Under the pieces are notes generated by a model. That model made no database searches. It was not told the origin of the DNA and worked only from the letters and a program-made list of their open reading frames with translations. The translations under genes and the position numbers were made by a program. This document shows, in pieces, positions 5,681 through 5,759 of a DNA stretch of 5,759 nt. This DNA comes from Verrucomicrobiales bacterium. GTDB lineage: Bacteria > Verrucomicrobiota > Verrucomicrobiia > Verrucomicrobiales > DEV007. The stretch lies in the NCBI GenBank assembly GCA_023253615.1, contig JALRFZ010000622.1:1-5759 (forward strand). Reading direction: 5' to 3'. Numbering within the stretch: the stretch's first letter is position 1; every line of letters starts with the position of its first letter.

Positions 5681-5759
5681 ATGGAAGATCTGCGTAAACA
5701 ACAGGAAACGGAGGCTCAGGATCCTCAGGATGTTTTGAGAGAAAATACCTTAGCTATGG
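5681..5759 (+). CDS. Possible N-terminus of a divergent gene, cut by the window end
   Basis: An ATG at 5681 opens a frame of 26 codons that reaches the window end without a stop. It begins MEDLRKQQETEAQDPQDVLR and ends at ENTLAM, a charged, hydrophilic sequence resembling a real cytosolic N-terminus. Against it, no Shine-Dalgarno sequence is visible, and the third codon positions are much poorer in G/C than in the three large genes. I recognise no family. If real, it would be divergent from the DUF4838 gene across a 144-bp shared upstream region. It could equally be non-coding DNA. Confidence 0.25.
   Translation, partial: MEDLRKQQETEAQDPQDVLRENTLAM

Noticed and set aside
1..5759. CRISPR array, tRNA, rRNA, transposase gene or riboswitch
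   Set aside because: No regularly spaced repeats, cloverleaf, ribosomal sequence, transposase motif or recognisable aptamer was seen on either strand by eye.

Overview
The window looks like a piece of a GC-rich bacterial chromosome, most likely from the Verrucomicrobiota or a neighbouring PVC lineage. This is an inference from gene content. An exported DUF4838-type protein with a C-terminal CBM9-like domain, next to a formylglycine sulfatase of the iduronate-2-sulfatase type, is a combination I associate with polysaccharide-degrading Verrucomicrobiota, Planctomycetota and Bacteroidota, and the high GC argues against typical Bacteroidota. No rRNA or other phylogenetic marker is present.

Layout, read on the minus strand (right to left). 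The right edge (5537-5759) is an upstream, possibly divergent, intergenic region with two short palindromes. A weakly supported reading frame runs off the right end on the plus strand. Then come three large genes in the same direction: a secreted 881-residue DUF4838 protein (5536 to 2891), a secreted 514-residue type I sulfatase (2831 to 1287) after a 59-bp gap, and, after a 248-bp gap, a 270-residue calcineurin-like metallophosphoesterase of the YkuE/LpxG type with a twin-arginine-like N-terminus (1038 to 226). Downstream of the last gene, 1-225 holds no gene. It holds a pair of 24-nt REP-like palindromes in opposite orientation, with further nested inverted repeats between them.

How the genes may work together. 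The first two are probably co-transcribed, and both carry export signals. A glycosidase-like protein with a carbohydrate-binding-type domain beside a sulfatase suggests attack on a sulfated glycan outside the cytoplasm, with the sulfatase removing ester sulfate. No transporter, regulator or sulfatase-maturation gene is in the window, so the substrate cannot be named. The phosphoesterase is separated by a larger gap and may be an independent cell-envelope gene.

I did not find a clear new system. The most unusual structures are the nested inverted-repeat element at 27-189 and the uncharacterised DUF4838 protein with its C-x-C-x-x-C cluster.
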